This document shows positions 54,973 to 58,502 of a stretch of 58,502 bases of DNA, in pieces. Source of the DNA: an uncultured Aquimarina sp. Lineage in GTDB: Bacteria; Bacteroidota; Bacteroidia; Flavobacteriales; Flavobacteriaceae. Position 1 is the stretch's first letter; every line of letters starts with the position of its first letter. The stretch covers positions 1 through 58,502 of the forward strand of contig CALLUJ010000097.1 of assembly GCA_938011245.1 (NCBI GenBank). Reading direction: 5' to 3'. Below the pieces are notes generated by a model. That model was given only the letters and a program-made list of their open reading frames with translations, had not been told where the DNA came from and searched no databases. Made by a program: the position numbers and the translations under genes.

Positions 54973-55096
54973 CACTTTAGGAAAGTAGTAACCAAAAAAA
55001 TAAAAATCCAAGATTTGAATTCATCAAATCTTAGATTTTCTATAAGCATCTTTATAAAATAACCTTATTTTTTGAATGCGCCTAAGGAAAATAGAC
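54973..55096. repeat. 124-bp dispersed repeat, copy 2
   Basis: Same sequence and orientation as 461-584. Here a 50-codon frame (ATG at 54910, MSRKTTKKRKPLTRALLHLI) runs into it and ends near 55062; the repeat part keeps that frame in both copies, though coding is doubtful. The rest of 54715-55207 shows no gene. Confidence 0.75.
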
Positions 55097-55207
55097 TTTG
55101 TAAACTAATTTTAAACTTAACTATTTTCAATTTACTTAAAAAAGTACATTCTATTACAGTGCAGGTGTTTGAGGTTTTGTTTTTTATAGACTAAACACTT
55201 TCGGATA

Positions 55208-57469
55208 TTAGTAATTTTCTATACTTACTTCTATAAATTTTGACGCTGGACAATTACTTTCCTTAGATTTATTATCGATGGCGACTAACACATTTCCTTC
55301 TGGAAAATACACAGCAACACAACCTTTAGAAATATTATAGGGTATTGCTTTAAAATTCTTTAGATAGCGTTTTTCATTATTATAAAAACTTGTAATGTTT
55401 ACTTTATCGTGCGGAAGAATATTTTTTTGCAACATATCTTCTTTATTCATTAAAACAACTTCCCGTTTTCCTTTTATGCCTCTATAACGATCGTTAAAAC
55501 CATAAATGGTGGTATTAAATTGGTCGTGGCTTCTCATTGTCATTAAAATAAATCGATTTTTAGAAACTTTTTTATAGACTGTTTTAGTAATAGAAAATTT
55601 AGCTTTATTAATCCCTGGAATAAATGTTCCTTCTCTTGCCACATTAGGCAGGTAAAACCCCCCTGCTTGGGTTACTTTTGTGTTGTAATTTTTAAAACCT
55701 TTAACCACTTTTTCAATAGCACTTCTTATTAAAGAATAGTCTGCCGAAAAATTTTCCCAAGGGACCGTTGTTTCTGTTATTGCAGCTTGTGCTATGCCAC
55801 AAATTATGGCTGTTTCACTTTTTAAATGTTTTGAAATTGGCTGTAAATCTCCTTGAGACATTCGTACCCGACCCGTAGTATCTTCTGTGGTTACAAATTG
55901 TTTTCCTTTAGCCGATACATCCATTTCGGTTCTTCCCAAGCAAGGCAAAATTAAGGCTTCTTCTCCATGAATTAAATGGCTTCGGTTTAATTTTGTAGAT
56001 ATATGGACGCTTAGTTTTACCTTTTTCATTCCTTTTTCTATTAAAGAAGTATCTGGAACTGCCTGGACAAAGTTTCCTCCTAGTCCCATAAAAAATGTTG
56101 CTTTTCCTTCAGAAATGGCTTTTACAGAAGTTACTGCATTATAACCATGTGCTCTTGGCGGGTTAAATTTAAATACCGACTGAAGCTTATCCAAAAACAC
56201 ATCTGGAGCCTTTTCCCAAATCCCCATAGTACGATCTCCTTGTACATTACTGTGCCCTCTTACTGGTAATGTTCCAGCTCCTTCTTTAGCAATACTTCCT
56301 TTTAACAATAATAGATTTACAAACTCTCTAATAGTATCTTCTCCGTTGGTATGTTGCGTAATACCCATAGCCCAAGCTATAATAATCTTTTTCGACTTTT
56401 TTATATAAGTGCAAGTGGTTCTTATTTCTTGTTCGGATAATCCAGTTTGGTCTACCAAATTATCAAAATCCTCGGTATGTAACTGAGCTACAAAATTCTC
56501 ATAACCGATTGTACTGTTATTAATAAACGAAGTATCAAAAATAGTTTTAGAAACTTCATGTTCTTTATTAAGTAAATAAAGAATAGCTTTAACCAAAGCC
56601 AAATCGCCGTTAATTTTAACTTGTAAATATTTATCCTGTAAAGGTGTACCTTCTCCTACCCATTCCCAAGGCTTTTGTGGATGTTTAAAACCCATAAAGC
56701 CAGTTTCTGGCAAAGGATTAATGGCTATAATTTTACCTCCGTTTTGCTTTAATTTTTGGAGTTCTGTAAGCATTCTAGGAGCATTAGTCCCTGGGTTTTG
56801 ACCAAAAATTAATAGTAAATCCGTTTTAGCAATATCATTAAGTGTAACAGAAGCCTTGCCTATTCCTGTAGTTTCCGACAAAGCTAAACCAGTAGCTTCG
56901 TGGCACATATTGGAACAATCTGGTAAATTATTGGTTCCTAATTGCCTTGCAAGTAATTGATAACAAAAAGCAGCTTCATTACTAGCTCTTCCCGAGGTGT
57001 AAAAAATAGCTTTATTTGGATTATCTAATTCTTTTAAATGCTTTCCTATTTTTTGAAATGCCTTTTCCCAAGAAATAGGTTTGTAATAACTTTTTCCTTT
57101 TTCTAAGTACAAAGGTTCCTTAATTCTTCCTTGTTTTTCAAGCCAATAATTGGATTGTTTTAGTAATTCTGAAATTGAATGTGTTTTAAAAAAAGTAGCG
57201 CCTATACAGTTTTTTGAAGCTTCCCAAGCTACAGCCTTTGCTCCATTTTCGCAGTACTCTGCAATACGAGACCTTTCTTTTACATCTGGATCGGGCCATG
57301 CGCAACTTGGGCAATCATAACCTTTAGTTTGGTTTAGTTTAAATAACGTTTTAACCCCTCTCCCTATATAAGTCTCTTCCCATATTTTATACCCTACCGA
57401 TGCTATTGCAGGAAAACCAACGGCTGTTTTTTTTAATTTTGATTGTTCTACTTTTTTAGGTTCTTTCAT
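55208..57469 (-). CDS. FdhF/YdeP-family molybdopterin oxidoreductase
   Basis: A 753-residue cytoplasmic molybdoenzyme of the YdeP (FdhF-like) family. The N-terminal cysteine pair is in YDCPSCAWPDP; molybdopterin-binding blocks include LIFGQNPGTNAPRML and VQGDRTMG; the C-terminal dinucleotide domain has MTMRSHDQFNTTIYGFNDRY. The chain of Cys ligands for a 4Fe-4S cluster in classical formate dehydrogenases is reduced. YdeP in E. coli is linked to acid resistance, with unknown substrate. Single gene; no FdhD in the window. Confidence 0.9.
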   Translation of the reverse strand: MKEPKKVEQSKLKKTAVGFPAIASVGYKIWEETYIGRGVKTLFKLNQTKGYDCPSCAWPDPDVKERSRIAEYCENGAKAVAWEASKNCIGATFFKTHSISELLKQSNYWLEKQGRIKEPLYLEKGKSYYKPISWEKAFQKIGKHLKELDNPNKAIFYTSGRASNEAAFCYQLLARQLGTNNLPDCSNMCHEATGLALSETTGIGKASVTLNDIAKTDLLLIFGQNPGTNAPRMLTELQKLKQNGGKIIAINPLPETGFMGFKHPQKPWEWVGEGTPLQDKYLQVKINGDLALVKAILYLLNKEHEVSKTIFDTSFINNSTIGYENFVAQLHTEDFDNLVDQTGLSEQEIRTTCTYIKKSKKIIIAWAMGITQHTNGEDTIREFVNLLLLKGSIAKEGAGTLPVRGHSNVQGDRTMGIWEKAPDVFLDKLQSVFKFNPPRAHGYNAVTSVKAISEGKATFFMGLGGNFVQAVPDTSLIEKGMKKVKLSVHISTKLNRSHLIHGEEALILPCLGRTEMDVSAKGKQFVTTEDTTGRVRMSQGDLQPISKHLKSETAIICGIAQAAITETTVPWENFSADYSLIRSAIEKVVKGFKNYNTKVTQAGGFYLPNVAREGTFIPGINKAKFSITKTVYKKVSKNRFILMTMRSHDQFNTTIYGFNDRYRGIKGKREVVLMNKEDMLQKNILPHDKVNITSFYNNEKRYLKNFKAIPYNISKGCVAVYFPEGNVLVAIDNKSKESNCPASKFIEVSIENY

Positions 57470-57648
57470 AATTTATACAATACTATAAAGATAAAAAAGT
57501 CAGTCCAAGTCTATACAATAAACCTAGTAAATTGTACACACTTAAACAGTAGCTCATTAACCCTAGTAAAAAACTATTTTAAACGATAAAAAGATTACAA
57601 GCCTATTTTTTTAAAAGGATTTATTAACTTAGAATAAAATATTAACAA

Positions 57649-57993
57649 ATGGCTAACATTAACTGGACATTAAAAGATTTTAAAGCATACCTATTTATTT
57701 ATTGCTCGTTTGCAGACCACTTACAAGTTCCTGCAGAGCGTAATTATGCTATAGAAAAAGTTGGAAAAAAAAGATTTCTAGAAATACATAACGAAATTGA
57801 AGGCCATACGGATGATGTTAGTATTAATAAAATTAGGAAGTATGTACAGCACCATAAACTTACAGATCAATTTATTAACGAGTTATTAGATGAAGTAAAA
57901 GGTATTTTTTTAATTGATGGAGAATTTCATAAATTAGAAAAAAGATTATTTGGCTCGTTACAAAACATATTTACAAAATATAAAAACACGTAA
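57649..57993 (+). CDS. Small hypothetical helical protein (TerB-like)
   Basis: A 114-residue soluble protein, rich in charged helices (YLFIYCSFADHLQ, GKKRFLEIHNEI, LIDGEFHKLEKRLFG). The early F-x-x-Y-C-S-F-A-D and late D-G-x-F-x-x-x-E pattern resemble a TerB-type fold, but I am not sure. Overlap with the alternative start of the next gene and only 7 bases to its chosen ATG indicate an operon. Confidence 0.6.
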   Translation: MANINWTLKDFKAYLFIYCSFADHLQVPAERNYAIEKVGKKRFLEIHNEIEGHTDDVSINKIRKYVQHHKLTDQFINELLDEVKGIFLIDGEFHKLEKRLFGSLQNIFTKYKNT

Positions 57994-58000
57994 AAAATCT

Positions 58001-58357
58001 ATGGTTGGTCTTATTTCTAGCATTGCAAGTATTTCGGGAGGTATTTTATTAGCTATGGATACTTTAGACAGATGGGATGGCGATAAAGATATTTTTAAAA
58101 AAATAGGCACTTATCTTACTCCTTATAACACTATTATTGGAGGAATTTTAATAGCTGTAGGCATACTTTATTTTAAAAGCTTGGGCACTGTATATAGCCT
58201 TGTAAATATTGCCGCAGGACTTCTATTACTTGCAAATGTATTAGGAAAAACTCCTGCCATTGGCAAATTATTAGTAAAAACATCTAAAGCTTTAGTACCT
58301 TTTAAAGTGGGTATTGGCTTAAGCTTATTAGTAATGGGTGTATTACGCCTGTTTTAA
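58001..58357 (+). CDS. Small membrane protein
   Basis: A 118-residue protein with about four membrane segments (ISSIASISGGILLAMD, TIIGGILIAVGILYF, SLVNIAAGLLLLANVLG, VGIGLSLLVMGVLRL). Start ATG 58001 chosen because the upstream part of the frame overlaps the previous gene. No function known; membrane partner of the TerB-like protein is a guess from the 7-base gap. Confidence 0.65.
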   Translation: MVGLISSIASISGGILLAMDTLDRWDGDKDIFKKIGTYLTPYNTIIGGILIAVGILYFKSLGTVYSLVNIAAGLLLLANVLGKTPAIGKLLVKTSKALVPFKVGIGLSLLVMGVLRLF

Positions 58358-58366
58358 CTAAAATAG

Positions 58367-58376
58367 AGGTGTTTAC
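58367..58376. repeat. Possible left end of an IS1595-family element
   Basis: AGGTGTTTAC, 37 bases ahead of the transposase start, is also found at 48767-48776 (and with one change, inverted, at 48749). Placement fits a terminal repeat, but the right end is outside the window. Confidence 0.4.
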
Positions 58377-58413
58377 TTAGATACTTGTATTATAATCATT
58401 AAATTAGTCTTCT

Positions 58414-58502
58414 ATGGAATTATTTAAAGGAGAAAACATCTTAGACTTCACGGATAAATTTAAGACGGATTTAGATTGTTTAGAATATTTAGCAGATATT
58501 AA
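58414..58502 (+). CDS. IS1595-family (ISXO2-like) transposase, N-terminal part
   Basis: The frame starts at ATG 58414 and runs off the window: MELFKGENILDFTDKFKTD then LDCLEYLADI. This is the usual opening of ISXO2-like transposases, in which a zinc ribbon follows (W-x-x-G-F-x-C-x-x-C). Probably a full element at the right edge. The left edge carries the C-terminus of the same family. Confidence 0.75.
   Translation, partial: MELFKGENILDFTDKFKTDLDCLEYLADI

Noticed and set aside
54910-55062. 50-codon frame entering the 124-bp repeat (MSRKTTKKRKPL..)
   Set aside because: The frame is kept in both repeat copies, but the section is dominated by a terminator-like hairpin; no start exists in the first copy.

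Overview
The window looks like chromosomal DNA from a member of the Bacteroidota, most probably a marine Flavobacteriaceae. The sequence is very AT-rich, with G+C around one third by eye. It carries a type IX secretion (T9SS) adhesin with a gliding-type C-terminal domain beside a PorP/SprF partner, menaquinone genes, many TonB/lipoprotein/CxxC surface proteins, two polysaccharide-type sulfatases, a GH2 enzyme, and -7 elements of the TAnnTTTG type. The genus cannot be fixed from the sequence. No rRNA, tRNA or CRISPR array was seen.

Layout. 1-640: transposase remnants. 645-2804: HAD phosphatase, then a YjbQ / HMG-CoA lyase pair. 3321-8902: a 1509-residue T9SS type B cargo protein and its PorP/SprF-like partner. 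9116-11689: secreted GH2 beta-galactosidase-like enzyme. 11898-12878: thioredoxin reductase. 13167-18252: a tightly packed metal-uptake operon (DtxR/MntR-type repressor, TonB receptor, thioredoxin-like protein, metal-binding lipoprotein, ABC ATPase) behind a perfect 20-bp palindrome; no permease gene follows. 18514-23183 (minus): a sulfatase, a Tat-type FAD oxidoreductase and an unusual exported protein with a flavinylation-like motif. 23500-37535: mostly housekeeping genes, including FKBP- and cyclophilin-type lipoproteins, an S4 protein, a phosphoribosyltransferase, menI-like/menF/menD with DUF2853, a CoA-type NUDIX, acyltransferase, SpoU methyltransferase, AI-2E-type permease, THUMP-like methyltransferase, MFS and a thioesterase. 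38411-39298: a graveyard of three transposase families. 39299-44791 (minus): Conserved-TM-helix protein, and purA, a fur-type regulator and rel. 44918-45214: a MITE-like element. 45430-48239: an apparently internally deleted clan GH-A glycosidase followed by a sulfatase. 48263-49220: gene debris (Fic, IS3, a short TssD/Hcp-like ORF). 49313-57469: thioredoxin, nitroreductase, NhaC, CPBP membrane protein, MsbA-type ABC exporter and an FdhF/YdeP molybdoenzyme. The window ends inside the start of an IS1595-family transposase; it also begins with the C-terminus of one.

Working together. The 13-18 kb operon should import a divalent metal (Mn or Zn) across both membranes under metal-dependent repression, but its inner-membrane permease must be elsewhere or lost. 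The two sulfatase neighbourhoods and the GH2 gene point to use of sulfated algal polysaccharides; no SusC/SusD pair is present, so these are isolated fragments rather than a complete PUL. The best candidates for something undescribed are the flavin-motif protein / FAD oxidoreductase / sulfatase trio and the permease-less metal operon.
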